Assembly (NCBI GenBank): GCA_934574045.1
Contig: CAKTMK010000010.1
Span: 1 to 62,903 of the forward strand
Origin: an uncultured Oscillibacter sp.
GTDB lineage: Bacteria; Bacillota; Clostridia; Oscillospirales; Oscillospiraceae
Length of the DNA: 62,903 bases
Reading direction: 5' to 3'
Within the stretch, counting starts at the first letter, position 1. The number at the start of each line of letters is the position of its first letter. Under the pieces are notes generated by a model. The model saw only the letters and a program-made list of their open reading frames with translations, was not told the DNA's origin and did not search any database. The translations under genes and the position numbers were made by a program. This document shows, in pieces, positions 8,029 to 16,430 of this stretch.

Positions 8029-8240
8029 CCTTTTCCACGTTGTCCTGTGGAAAAAGAAAAGGAAACTGTGGAAAACTCTCCTCTCCCGGAGCCGTGTGGA
8101 AAAGAAAAGCGGTTTTTCCCGCGCCCTCCGGAATAACTTTTCCACTGGTATCAGGGGCTTTCGCCCTTTTCCACCGTTTTTGTTCCTCTACTGCGACTAT
8201 TGCTAAAAAAATGATATTTTTCTTTTCTAAAAGAAGAACT
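8029..8240. other. oriC: Chromosomal replication origin oriC (dnaA-dnaN gap)
   Basis: Six DnaA-box-like 9-mers sit in the dnaA-dnaN gap. Three read TGTGGAAAA on the plus strand (8046-8054, 8067-8075, 8095-8103). Three are the reverse type TTTTCCAC plus one variable base (8031-8039, 8138-8146, 8167-8175). Then comes a triplet run CTA CTG CGA CTA TTG CTA (8188-8205), which resembles a DnaA-trio, followed by an A+T-rich unwinding stretch (about 8200-8235). This box, trio, A+T-rich order matches the basal unwinding system known from Bacillus. All boxes differ from TTATCCACA by A to T at position 3. Confidence 0.88.
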
Positions 8241-8314
8241 GCCGCGCCGCGGCGGTCTTTCCGCCGAAAAGACGCGCATGCAACCAAATCCTGAAACGAA
8301 AGGAAACGCAGCCT

Positions 8315-9427
8315 ATGAAATTCTCCTGTGAAAAGGCGCTTCTTCAAAACGCCATCGGCGTGGCCTCCCGCGCCGTCTCGCAGAAAAGCTCCATTCCCGC
8401 GCTGGAGGGGCTTTTGCTCCACGCCGGACAGACGGTGACGGTCTCCGGCTACAATATGCAGACCGGCATCCGCACTACGCTGTCCGCCGACGTGACCGAG
8501 CCGGGCGAGCTGGTCCTCAACGCCCGCCTGTTCGGCGACATCATCCGCCGGATGCCGGACGACGTCATCACCTTCTCCTCCAATGAAAAAATGACGGTCC
8601 ACCTCCACTGCGGCGACGCGGACTTCAACATCATGGGTCTGAGCGCGGCGGACTATCCTGAGCTTCCCGAGGTGGAGGATGAATATTCCCTGTCCATCCA
8701 GCAGCGGACGCTGCGGGACATGATCGGCCAGACCCTGTTCGCCGTCTCCACCAACGAGAGCCGCCCTATCCATACCGGCTCCCTGTTTGAGGTGGGCGAG
8801 TCCGGGCTGACGGTGGTATCCGTGGACGGGTTCCGCATGGCCGTCCGCCGGGAGCCGCTGGAAAAGGTCAACGGCGGCTATTTCTCCTTCGTGGCCCCCG
8901 GCTCGGCGCTGGGCGAGGTGGAGAAGATCTGCGGCGACACGGACGATCTGGCCGCCGTCACCCTCGGCAAGCGCCACATCCTCTTTGAGGTGGGCGACAC
9001 GCAGCTCATCTGCCGCCGTCTGGAGGGTGAATTTCTGGATTACAAGAGCGCCGTTCCCAGAAAGAATCCCATCTGCGTGGAGGCGGAGACCCGGGACCTG
9101 ATCCAGAGCATCGACCGCGTGAGCGTGGTGATCTCCGAGAAGCTGAAAAGCCCGGTCCGCTGCCTTTTTGAAAAGGACCGCGTGACCCTCTCCGCCCGGA
9201 CCGCCAACGGCGAGGCCAAGGACGTCTGCCGTCTGGACGGGGACGGGGGAGAGCTGGAGATCGGCTTCAACAACCGCTATCTGATGGAGGCCCTGCGCTA
9301 CGCGCCGGCGGACCGGGTGAAGATCGAGCTGAACACCGGCGTTTCCCCCGCCGTCATCGTCCCCACCGAGGGGGAGGAGAATTTCCTTTATATGGTCCTT
9401 CCGGTACGGCTGAAGGCGCAGGAGTAA
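8315..9427 (+). CDS. dnaN: DNA polymerase III beta subunit (sliding clamp)
   Basis: Forms the dimeric ring that tethers the replicative polymerase to DNA and binds many repair proteins. The 370 residues begin MKFSCEKALLQNAIGVASRA and show the three repeated clamp folds; domain 3 ends YMVLPVRLK, the conserved C-terminus that lines the binding pocket. AAAGGA lies 10 nt upstream. Its stop is followed after 1 nt by the S4-domain gene, so it probably leads a dnaN-S4-recF transcript. Confidence 0.97.
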   Translation: MKFSCEKALLQNAIGVASRAVSQKSSIPALEGLLLHAGQTVTVSGYNMQTGIRTTLSADVTEPGELVLNARLFGDIIRRMPDDVITFSSNEKMTVHLHCGDADFNIMGLSAADYPELPEVEDEYSLSIQQRTLRDMIGQTLFAVSTNESRPIHTGSLFEVGESGLTVVSVDGFRMAVRREPLEKVNGGYFSFVAPGSALGEVEKICGDTDDLAAVTLGKRHILFEVGDTQLICRRLEGEFLDYKSAVPRKNPICVEAETRDLIQSIDRVSVVISEKLKSPVRCLFEKDRVTLSARTANGEAKDVCRLDGDGGELEIGFNNRYLMEALRYAPADRVKIELNTGVSPAVIVPTEGEENFLYMVLPVRLKAQE

Positions 9428-9428
9428 T

Positions 9429-9644
9429 ATGAGAAATATCACGATCCGAACGGAATTTATCAAATTACAGGACCTTTTGAAGCTGGCGAACGCCGTCGGC
9501 TCCGGCGGCGAGGCCAAGGAGCGCATTCAGGGCGGAGAGGTCCGGGTGAACGGCGAGGTCTGCACCCAGCGGGGCAAAAAGCTCCGCCCCGGCGACGTGG
9601 CCGCGCTGGATGGACAGGAATACGCGCCGGTCTATGCGGATTGA
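9429..9644 (+). CDS. S4-domain RNA-binding protein (YaaA/RlbA type)
   Basis: A 71-residue protein made almost only of an S4 RNA-binding fold: FIKLQDLLKLANAVGSGGEA, then GGEVRVNGEVCTQRGKKLRP and a short beta tail. It is the YaaA/RlbA type regularly found between dnaN and recF in Firmicutes; its exact RNA target is not established here. Its AGGAG lies in the last codons of dnaN, and its 3' end overlaps recF by 11 nt, so the three genes are translationally coupled. Confidence 0.92.
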   Translation: MRNITIRTEFIKLQDLLKLANAVGSGGEAKERIQGGEVRVNGEVCTQRGKKLRPGDVAALDGQEYAPVYAD

Positions 9645-10743
9645 CCGGCTGTATCTGGAGGGCTTTCGGAATTACGCCGCCCAGAGCGTGGAGTTCGACC
9701 CGGGGTGCAATGTGATCCTCGGCGAGAACGCGCAGGGAAAGACCAATCTGCTGGAGGCGGTGCAGTATCTCTCCTGCGCTCACTCGGCCCGGGCGAAAAA
9801 CGACCGGGAGCTGATCTCCTTTCAGGCCGGGGCGGGCGTTCTATCGGGGGAGGTATTCACCCGGGAGCGGACGTTCACGCTGCGGGCGGAGCTGTACCGA
9901 GAAAAGCGGCGGAAGCTCTGGGTCAACAAGGTCCCGGCAAAGACCGCGGCGGAGCTTTCTCAGGTGCTTCAGACCGTATTTTTCTGCCCGGAGGATCTTC
10001 TTTTGATCCGGGAGGGGGCCGCGGCCCGCAGAAAATTTCTGGACGCCGCCCTCTGCCAGCTCCGGCCGCGGTACGCGGCGGCGCTGGCGGCCTACCGCCG
10101 GGCCTATGCCCACAAGACCCGCATTCTCCGGGACCACGAGGAACAGCCGTCCCTGCTGGAGCTGCTGCCGGAGTTCAACGAACGGCTGGTGCAGAGCGGG
10201 GCGGTCATCATCCGCTACCGGGCGCAGTTCGTGGAGCGGCTGGCCCAGTACGCCGCGGCGAACCACGCGGACTGCTCCGGCGGGAAGGAGACGCTCTCCG
10301 TCTCCTATCAGACCGTCTCCTCGGTGACGGATCCACTGGCGGACCCGGCGGAGGTGGCCGCGCGGCTGCGGGAGCATATGGCCTCCCACCGGACGGCGGA
10401 GCTGGCGTCCCGGCTGTGCCTTTCCGGGCCGCATAAGGACGACCTGCGGGTGGAGATCGACGGACGGGACGCAAAGTCCTTTTCCTCACAGGGGCAGACC
10501 CGCACTGCGGCCCTGAGCCTGAAGCTGGCGGAGCGGGAGATCTATCAGAACGTCACGGGAGAGGCTCCCGTCCTACTGCTGGACGACGTGCTCTCCGAGT
10601 TGGACCCCCGGCGGCAGGAATTTGTGCTCAACCGCATCGCGGGCGGACAGGTGCTCATCACCTGCTGCGAGGACGACCGGCTCCCCCGCCTTCTGGGAGG
10701 GCGGGTCCTACGGGTGGAGAACGGGAGTCTGCGGCCCTCCTGA
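9634..10743 (+). CDS. recF: DNA replication and repair protein RecF
   Basis: SMC-like ATPase that helps load RecA at gaps and stalled forks. The 369 residues start MRIDRLYLEGFRNY, the family N-terminus, even though this overlaps the preceding gene. Walker A is GENAQGKTN (about 30-38), the signature-type motif is SFSSQGQTRTAALSLKL, and Walker B is VLLLDDVLSELD. A perfect parS site begins 3 nt after the stop codon. Confidence 0.95.
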   Translation: MRIDRLYLEGFRNYAAQSVEFDPGCNVILGENAQGKTNLLEAVQYLSCAHSARAKNDRELISFQAGAGVLSGEVFTRERTFTLRAELYREKRRKLWVNKVPAKTAAELSQVLQTVFFCPEDLLLIREGAAARRKFLDAALCQLRPRYAAALAAYRRAYAHKTRILRDHEEQPSLLELLPEFNERLVQSGAVIIRYRAQFVERLAQYAAANHADCSGGKETLSVSYQTVSSVTDPLADPAEVAARLREHMASHRTAELASRLCLSGPHKDDLRVEIDGRDAKSFSSQGQTRTAALSLKLAEREIYQNVTGEAPVLLLDDVLSELDPRRQEFVLNRIAGGQVLITCCEDDRLPRLLGGRVLRVENGSLRPS

Positions 10744-10746
10744 AAC

Positions 10747-10762
10747 TGTTTCACGTGAAACA
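10747..10762. promoter_or_regulatory. parS: parS centromere site, origin-proximal copy
   Basis: The 16-bp palindrome TGTTTCACGTGAAACA, a full match to the bacterial parS consensus bound by ParB/Spo0J. It lies between recF and remB, about 2.5 kb from oriC. Two further copies lie upstream of parA. Confidence 0.93.
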
Positions 10763-10825
10763 ATCTGCATGAAAAACAGCGTGTTTTTTATCTGAAAAGT
10801 TTTCTTATTGAAAGGAACCGCCGGT

Positions 10826-11092
10826 ATGTACCTGCACATCGGACAAAACGAGATCGTCCCCAAGCAGCGGATCATCGGCATCTTTGATCTGGACAAATGC
10901 AGCTATGAAAAGCGGACCCGGGAGTACCTTTCCCGGGCGGAGGAAGAGGGCGTGGTGCTGGACGCGTCCGGCGCGCTGCCCCGGTCCTTCGTGGTGTGCG
11001 ATCACCCGTACCATCCCCAGATCGTCTATCTGTCCCAGCTCAGCCCCGCCACGCTCCAGAAGCGGGCGGAGAGCGACACGGTGGAGCTTTGA
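10826..11092 (+). CDS. remB: RemB-type regulator (DUF370)
   Basis: An 88-residue DUF370 protein. Relatives RemA/RemB control matrix and osmoprotection genes in Bacillus, RemA as a DNA-binding ring. The start MYLHIGQNEIVPKQRIIGIF is chosen for its AAAGGA site 9 nt away. The central part IFDLDKCSYEKRTREYLS fits the family and the tail is SPATLQKRA. Location between recF and gyrB is the conserved one for RemB. Whether it regulates a matrix here is unknown. Confidence 0.88.
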   Translation: MYLHIGQNEIVPKQRIIGIFDLDKCSYEKRTREYLSRAEEEGVVLDASGALPRSFVVCDHPYHPQIVYLSQLSPATLQKRAESDTVEL

Positions 11093-11132
11093 CCCCGCCG
11101 GGGACGGCGCAAGCGACCCGCAATCCAACATA

Positions 11133-11178
11133 GGGCAGGGAGAAGCGGACCGGAGAAAACTCCAGTCCGGCTCTGCCC
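11133..11178 (+). promoter_or_regulatory. Interrupted hairpin in the gyrB leader
   Basis: GGGCAG, GGAC and GGAG pair in turn with CTCC, GTCC and CTGCCC around an AAAA loop, giving an imperfect hairpin 28 nt before gyrB. There is no U tract, so it is more likely an RNA-stability or translation element than a terminator. Confidence 0.4.
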
Positions 11179-11205
11179 GCCCTGTATACGGAAGGAGAAG
11201 CCAAA

Positions 11206-13158
11206 TTGGAAGATAACGAGATTTTGAATTCCACCGCAGTCGGCTCGGAAAACGAGTACGACGCCTCTGAGATCCAGGTCCTGGAGGGACTGGAGGCCGT
11301 CCGCAAGCGGCCCGGCATGTATATCGGATCCACCTCCGCCTCCGGCCTGCACCATCTGGTGTATGAGATCGTGGACAACGCCATCGACGAGGCGCTGGCG
11401 GGATACTGCACGGAGATCCTCGTGCAGATCAACGCGGACGGCACCATCACCGTGGTGGACAACGGCCGCGGCATCCCCGTGGACATTCAGGCCCAGACGG
11501 GAAAGCCCGCGCTGGAGGTGGTATACACCGTTCTGCACGCAGGCGGAAAGTTCGGCGGCGGCGGCTACAAGGTCTCCGGCGGACTGCACGGCGTGGGCGC
11601 CAGCGTGGTCAACGCGCTGAGCGAGTGGCTGACGGTGCAGGTCCACCGGGACGGTCACATCTACGAGATGAAATTCTCCCGGGGAGCCATCACCGAGGAG
11701 ATGAAGATCGTCGGCGAGACGGACCACACCGGCACCACCGTCACCTTCAAGCCCGACCCGGAGATGTTCCGGGAGACCACCGAGTACGACTATGAAACGC
11801 TTCACACCCGGATGCGGGAGCAGGCGTTTTTGAACGCGGGCCTGAAGATCCGCACCGTGGACCTGCGGGAGGGCCGGGAGCAGTCCGACGAGATGTGCTT
11901 TGAGGGCGGCATCCGGGAGTTCGTCACCTGGCTAAACCGGGCCAAGGACCCCATCCACGGCGATGTGATCTATATGTCTGGCACGCGGGATGACTCCATG
12001 GCGGAGGTGGCGCTCCAGTATAACGACGGCTATAATGAGACCATCCTCTCGTTTGCCAACAACATCCACACGCCGGAGGGCGGCATGCACGAGGAGGGCT
12101 TCCGCCGCGCGCTGACCAGCGTCCTCAACGCTTATGGCAAGAAGATCGGAATGCTCAAGGACGGGGACAAGATCTCCGGCGAGGACTGCCGCGAGGGCTT
12201 GACGTGCGTGATCTCCGTGAAGCTGACGGAGGCCCAGTTCGAGGGACAGACCAAGGCCAAGCTGGGCAACAGCGAGATCCGCACGCTGGTCTATAACATC
12301 GTCTCCGACAAGCTGGACACCTATCTGGAGGAAAATCCGCAGGTGGGCCGGATGGTTCTGGACAAGGCGCTCACCGCCAACCGCGCCCGGGAGGCGGCCC
12401 GCAAGGCCCGGGAGTCCATCCGCCGCAAGACCGCGCTGGGCGGCGCGGCCATGCCGGACAAGCTGCGGGACTGCAACGAGGCCAACCCTGAGCTGACCGA
12501 GATTTATATCGTCGAGGGCGACTCCGCAGGCGGCTCCGCCACGCAGGGCCGGGATTCCCGTTTCCAGGCGATTTTGCCGCTGTGGGGCAAGATGCTCAAC
12601 GTGGAGAAGGCCCGGGCGGACAAGGTATACGGAAACGACAAGCTCCAGCCCGTTATCACCGCGCTGGGCGCTGGCATCGGCGACGAGTTCGACCTGAGCA
12701 AGCTGCGCTATCACAAGATCATCATCATGGCCGATGCCGATGTGGACGGCTCCCATATCCGCACGCTGCTGCTGACGTTCTTTTTCCGCTTCATGCGCCC
12801 GCTGATCGAGCGGGGCTATGTATACGCCGCCGTGCCGCCCCTCTTCAAGCTGACGCGGGGCAAGAACTCCCGCGTGGCCTATACGGAGGAGGAGAGCCGT
12901 AAGATCTCTCAGGAGATGCGTCAGGACAACCCCAACGCCAAGATCGACATCAGCCGGTACAAGGGCCTTGGCGAGATGAACCCCCATGAGCTGTGGGAGA
13001 CCACCATGGACCCGGAGAAGCGGACGCTGCGCCGCATCACGCTGGACGACGCGGTGGCCGCCGACGAGACCTTCTCCGTCCTGATGGGCGAAAAGGTGGA
13101 GCCGCGCAAGGAGTTCATCGAGAAGAACGCGAAATACGCGGTCAATCTGGACTATTAA
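11206..13158 (+). CDS. gyrB: DNA gyrase subunit B
   Basis: ATPase subunit of gyrase, which introduces negative supercoils. The 650-residue protein starts at TTG, with AAGGAG 8 nt upstream. Visible are the GHKL ATPase elements (EIVDNAIDEALAGYC, TVVDNGRGIPVD, GGLHGVGASVVNALS) and the TOPRIM region (EGDSAGGSATQGRD; the DADVDGSHIRTL metal site). The length is that of the short Gram-positive GyrB, without the insert found in proteobacteria. gyrA follows after 50 nt. Confidence 0.97.
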   Translation: MEDNEILNSTAVGSENEYDASEIQVLEGLEAVRKRPGMYIGSTSASGLHHLVYEIVDNAIDEALAGYCTEILVQINADGTITVVDNGRGIPVDIQAQTGKPALEVVYTVLHAGGKFGGGGYKVSGGLHGVGASVVNALSEWLTVQVHRDGHIYEMKFSRGAITEEMKIVGETDHTGTTVTFKPDPEMFRETTEYDYETLHTRMREQAFLNAGLKIRTVDLREGREQSDEMCFEGGIREFVTWLNRAKDPIHGDVIYMSGTRDDSMAEVALQYNDGYNETILSFANNIHTPEGGMHEEGFRRALTSVLNAYGKKIGMLKDGDKISGEDCREGLTCVISVKLTEAQFEGQTKAKLGNSEIRTLVYNIVSDKLDTYLEENPQVGRMVLDKALTANRAREAARKARESIRRKTALGGAAMPDKLRDCNEANPELTEIYIVEGDSAGGSATQGRDSRFQAILPLWGKMLNVEKARADKVYGNDKLQPVITALGAGIGDEFDLSKLRYHKIIIMADADVDGSHIRTLLLTFFFRFMRPLIERGYVYAAVPPLFKLTRGKNSRVAYTEEESRKISQEMRQDNPNAKIDISRYKGLGEMNPHELWETTMDPEKRTLRRITLDDAVAADETFSVLMGEKVEPRKEFIEKNAKYAVNLDY

Positions 13159-13208
13159 GGCTCTGCGCGCCGCGCAGAATGCTTTTGGAAAAAGAAAGGC
13201 TGTTTTGA

Positions 13209-15713
13209 ATGAGTAAGAAACCCCAGTATGATCCGGAGGAGATCCGATATCCCAATCAGAAGATCGAGCAGTCTCCGCTGGTGGCGGAGATGCAGAAGTC
13301 CTATATCGAATACGCCATGAGCGTCATTGTCGGCCGCGCTCTGCCGGATGTGCGGGACGGTCTCAAGCCGGTCCACCGCCGCATCCTGTATGCCATGTAC
13401 GAGGACGGGCTGACCTTTGACAAGGCGTTCCGCAAGTGCGCCACCGCCGTCGGCGACGTGCTGGGCCGGTACCATCCCCACGGCGACGCCAGCGTGTATG
13501 ACGCGCTGGTCCGTCTGGCGCAGGATTTTTCCATGCGCTATGTGCTGGTGGACGGACACGGCAACTTCGGATCCATCGACGGCGACCCCCCCGCGGCCTA
13601 CCGTTATACCGAGGCCCGTCTCTCCAAGATCTCCGAGGAGATGCTGCGGGACATCGACAAGGACACCGTGGACTGGGACCCCAACTTCGACGAGACCCGC
13701 AAGGAGCCGAAGGTCCTGCCCTCCCGGTTCCCCAACCTGCTGGTCAACGGCTCCAGCGGCATCGCCGTTGGCATGGCCACCAACATCCCGCCCCACAACC
13801 TGCGGGAGGTGATCGCCGCCTGCGTTCACGTGCTGGACGATCCGGAGGCCACGCTGGCGGATCTGATGCAGTATGTAAAAGGCCCGGATTTCCCCACAAA
13901 GGGCATCATCATGGGCCGCAGCGGCATCCGCGCGGCCTACGCCACCGGCCGGGGCCGGGTGGTGATCCGCGCCCGGACGGAATTTGAGGAGTTCGGCAAG
14001 GACCGCACCCGCATCGTGGTGACGGAGATCCCCTATCAGGTCAACAAGCGGATGCTCATCAAGAACATGGCCGATCAGGTGGAGGACAAGCGGCTGGAGG
14101 GCATCTCCGACATCCGGGACGAGACGGACCGCAACGGCATGCGCATCGTCATCGAGCTGAAGCGGGACGCCAATCCGCAGGTGGTCCTCAACCGCCTGTT
14201 CGCCCAGACCCAGCTTCAGTCCAGCTTCGCCATCAATATGCTGGCGCTGGTGGACAACCAGACCCAGCCCAAGATCCTGTCCCTGCGGCACATCATTGAC
14301 GAGTATCTGCGCTTTCAGGAGGACCTGATCGTCCGCCGGACGCGCTTTGACCTGAAAAAGGCGCAGGAGCGCGCCCATCTGCTGGAGGGCCTGCTCATCG
14401 CGCAGGACCACATCGACGAGGTTATTAAGGTCATCCGCAGCAGCTATGACGACGCCAAGCAGCGCCTGTGCGAGCGGTTTGGTCTGGACGAGGTGCAGGC
14501 GCAGGCCATCTGCGACATGCGCCTGATCGCGCTGCAGGGCCTGAACCGGGAGAAGCTGGAGACGGAATACAAGGAACTGGAGGAGCGCATCGCCTATTAC
14601 GAAAAGCTGCTCGGCTCCGACGAGATGATCCGCGGCGTTTTGAAGGAGGAGCTGCTGGCCATCTCCGAAAAGTACGGCGACGACCGCAAGACCGAGATCC
14701 AGGACGTGGAGGACGAGATCGACATTGAGGACCTGATCGAAGAGGAGGAGTGTGTCTTTACTCTGACGGAGGCTGGCTATATCAAGCGCACGCCCGTCAG
14801 CGAGTACGCGGCGCAGTCCAAGGGCGGTATGGGCAAAAAGGGCATCACCACCCGGGACGAGGACGTGGTGGTGGACGTGTTCACCGCCTCCACCCACGAT
14901 TATATCCTCTTCTTCACCGATACCGGCAAGGTCTACCGCAAGAAGGGCTATCAGATCCCGGAGTCCGGAAAGACCGCAAAGGGCACAAACCTCATCAACA
15001 TCCTTCAGATCGAGCAGGGCGAGCGGGTACAGACCATGATCCACACCCGCAGCATCGAGGACAACGAAAACCGCTTCCTGTTCATGGTCACCCGGAACGG
15101 CACGGTGAAGCGCCTGCCGGTCGGGACGCTGAAGAACCTGCGCAACAACGGCATCCGCGCCCTGCGGATGGAGGCGGGAGACCGGCTCATCACCGTCCGG
15201 GAGACGGACGGGAACCAGAAGATCCTGATCGCCACCCACGACGGCATGGCCGTCTGCTTCGACGAGAACGACGTGCGCACCATGGGCCGCGACGCCGTGG
15301 GCGTGCGCGGCATCCGGCTGCGGGAGGGCGACTATGTGGTGGCCGCCGCCCGGGCCGCGGAGGGCAAGACCGTCCTCTCCATCACGGAAAAGGGCTACGG
15401 CAAGCGCACGCCCGTGGAGGAGTACCGCATCACCAACCGCGGCGGTCTCGGCATCAAGAACTATATGGTCACGGAAAAGACCGGCCCGGTGGTGGGCATG
15501 AAGGTAGTGGACGGCAGCGAGGACCTGCTGCTGGTCACCCGCAGCGGCATCATGATCCGCACGCCGGTGGACGCCATCCGCGAGGCGGGCCGCGCCACGC
15601 AGGGCGTGATCGTTATGCGCTTCAAGGAGGAGGGAGATCAGGTGATCTCCATGGCCCTGACCGACCGGGAGCAGGAAAGCGTCGAAGCACCGCAGACCGG
15701 AGACGCGGAATGA
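13209..15713 (+). CDS. gyrA: DNA gyrase subunit A
   Basis: Breakage-reunion subunit of gyrase, 834 residues. The catalytic tyrosine is Tyr133 in AAYRYTEAR. The C-terminal beta-pinwheel carries a GyrA-box variant (QSKGGMGKKG), which marks it as gyrase rather than topoisomerase IV. In the quinolone pocket the sequence is HPHGDASVYDA: Ala94 sits where Escherichia coli has Ser83, and Asp98 matches Asp87. Alanine here is also the natural state in mycobacteria and lowers quinolone binding. The stop overlaps the start of rnhA (ATGA). Confidence 0.97.
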   Translation: MSKKPQYDPEEIRYPNQKIEQSPLVAEMQKSYIEYAMSVIVGRALPDVRDGLKPVHRRILYAMYEDGLTFDKAFRKCATAVGDVLGRYHPHGDASVYDALVRLAQDFSMRYVLVDGHGNFGSIDGDPPAAYRYTEARLSKISEEMLRDIDKDTVDWDPNFDETRKEPKVLPSRFPNLLVNGSSGIAVGMATNIPPHNLREVIAACVHVLDDPEATLADLMQYVKGPDFPTKGIIMGRSGIRAAYATGRGRVVIRARTEFEEFGKDRTRIVVTEIPYQVNKRMLIKNMADQVEDKRLEGISDIRDETDRNGMRIVIELKRDANPQVVLNRLFAQTQLQSSFAINMLALVDNQTQPKILSLRHIIDEYLRFQEDLIVRRTRFDLKKAQERAHLLEGLLIAQDHIDEVIKVIRSSYDDAKQRLCERFGLDEVQAQAICDMRLIALQGLNREKLETEYKELEERIAYYEKLLGSDEMIRGVLKEELLAISEKYGDDRKTEIQDVEDEIDIEDLIEEEECVFTLTEAGYIKRTPVSEYAAQSKGGMGKKGITTRDEDVVVDVFTASTHDYILFFTDTGKVYRKKGYQIPESGKTAKGTNLINILQIEQGERVQTMIHTRSIEDNENRFLFMVTRNGTVKRLPVGTLKNLRNNGIRALRMEAGDRLITVRETDGNQKILIATHDGMAVCFDENDVRTMGRDAVGVRGIRLREGDYVVAAARAAEGKTVLSITEKGYGKRTPVEEYRITNRGGLGIKNYMVTEKTGPVVGMKVVDGSEDLLLVTRSGIMIRTPVDAIREAGRATQGVIVMRFKEEGDQVISMALTDREQESVEAPQTGDAE

Positions 15714-16147
15714 AGCAGGTGACCATCTATACCGACGGCGCCTGCTCCGGCAATCCCGGCCCGGGGGGCTGGGGCGCGGTGCTGCTGTACGGCGCGCACC
15801 GGCGGGAACTGTCCGGCGGGGAAGCGCAGACCACCAACAACCGCATGGAGTTGACGGCGGTGATCGAGGCGCTGGCGCTTTTGAAGGAGCCGTGCATCGT
15901 GGAGCTGTGGAGCGACTCCAAATACGTGATCGACGGGCTTTCCAAGGGCTGGGCCAAGGGCTGGCAGAAGCGGGGCTGGATCAAGTCCGACAAAAAGCCG
16001 GCGCTGAACCCGGACCTGTGGGAGCGGCTTCTGGCGCTGTGCGACGTGCATACGCTCCACTATCACTGGGTCAAGGGCCACGCCGACACGGCGGAAAATA
16101 ACCGCTGCGACGAGATGGCGGTGGCTCAGAGCCGGAAATTCAAATAA
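15710..16147 (+). CDS. rnhA: Ribonuclease HI
   Basis: Removes RNA from RNA-DNA hybrids (R-loops, primers). The 145 residues show the full set: YTDGACSGNPGPGGWGAVL with Asp8, NNRMELTAVIEAL with the catalytic Glu, WSDSKYVIDG with the second Asp, the basic handle (KGWAKGWQKRGWIKSDKKP) of the E. coli type, and HYHWVKGHADTAENNRCDEMA with the His and last Asp. It overlaps gyrA by 4 nt, an unusual coupling of gyrase and RNase H expression. Confidence 0.96.
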   Translation: MKQVTIYTDGACSGNPGPGGWGAVLLYGAHRRELSGGEAQTTNNRMELTAVIEALALLKEPCIVELWSDSKYVIDGLSKGWAKGWQKRGWIKSDKKPALNPDLWERLLALCDVHTLHYHWVKGHADTAENNRCDEMAVAQSRKFK

Positions 16148-16213
16148 AAAGCTCCCGGAAGGAACGTTGAACCGCTCCTCGTCAAGAGAACAGAGAAAAA
16201 ATATAAAGTTTCC

Positions 16214-16246
16214 CGGCCAGCAGCCATGAGCTGCTGGCCGCTTTTT
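16214..16246 (+). terminator. Hairpin with T run inside the IS remnant
   Basis: CGGCCAGCAG and CTGCTGGCCG pair around a 7-nt loop and are followed by CTTTTT on the plus strand. It would stop gyrA-rnhA transcription now that the outer hairpin is split. Confidence 0.7.
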
Positions 16247-16337
16247 ATGCAGCGAGGCAAATGCCTGATTCTCCGCCTAAGTGTTTCTTGACTATCTTTA
16301 CTTTTTCCTCCACAGAAAATTTCTGCTTTTGCGGCAT
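16245..16337 (-). pseudogene. Truncated IS3-family transposase OrfA (30 codons)
   Basis: The translation begins MPQKQKFSVEEKVKIVKKHL and ends GGESGICLAA before a TAA. The opening is that of IS3/IS150-group OrfA proteins (helix-turn-helix N-terminus, usually 90-170 residues). The helix-turn-helix is cut off, so it cannot be a working transposase. A GGGAG lies before the ATG. Its codon use is more A+T-rich than the neighbours, which fits an imported element. Confidence 0.6.
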
Positions 16338-16430
16338 AACAATGCTCCCTCCATGATCGACAGTTTGTTTTTTCACTGTCTCTCATAGAGGGAGCATATC
16401 AAATGTTCCTTCCGGGAGCTTTTTTTCGAG

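Larger units (their letters stand above)
16148..16426. mobile_element. Gutted IS3-type element lodged in a bidirectional terminator
   Basis: Two perfectly complementary 18-nt arms (16148-16165 and 16405-16422, AAAGCTCCCGGAAGGAAC and its complement, with a T run to 16426) would form a normal terminator between the convergent genes rnhA and nadE. About 240 bp now separate them. Inside, imperfect inverted ends are visible (TTGAACCGCTCC... at the left, ...GGGAGCATATCAA at the right), plus the first 30 codons of an IS3-family OrfA and a small hairpin. I read this as an internally deleted, MITE-like insertion into the terminator loop. No clear target duplication is visible. Confidence 0.6.

Noticed and set aside
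13155..15239. A 694-codon minus-strand open frame opposite gyrA
   Set aside because: Shadow of the certain gyrA gene.
16126..16386. An 86-codon minus-strand frame over the IS remnant
   Set aside because: Different frame from the OrfA fragment, no known motif, and it runs through the terminator arm into rnhA.
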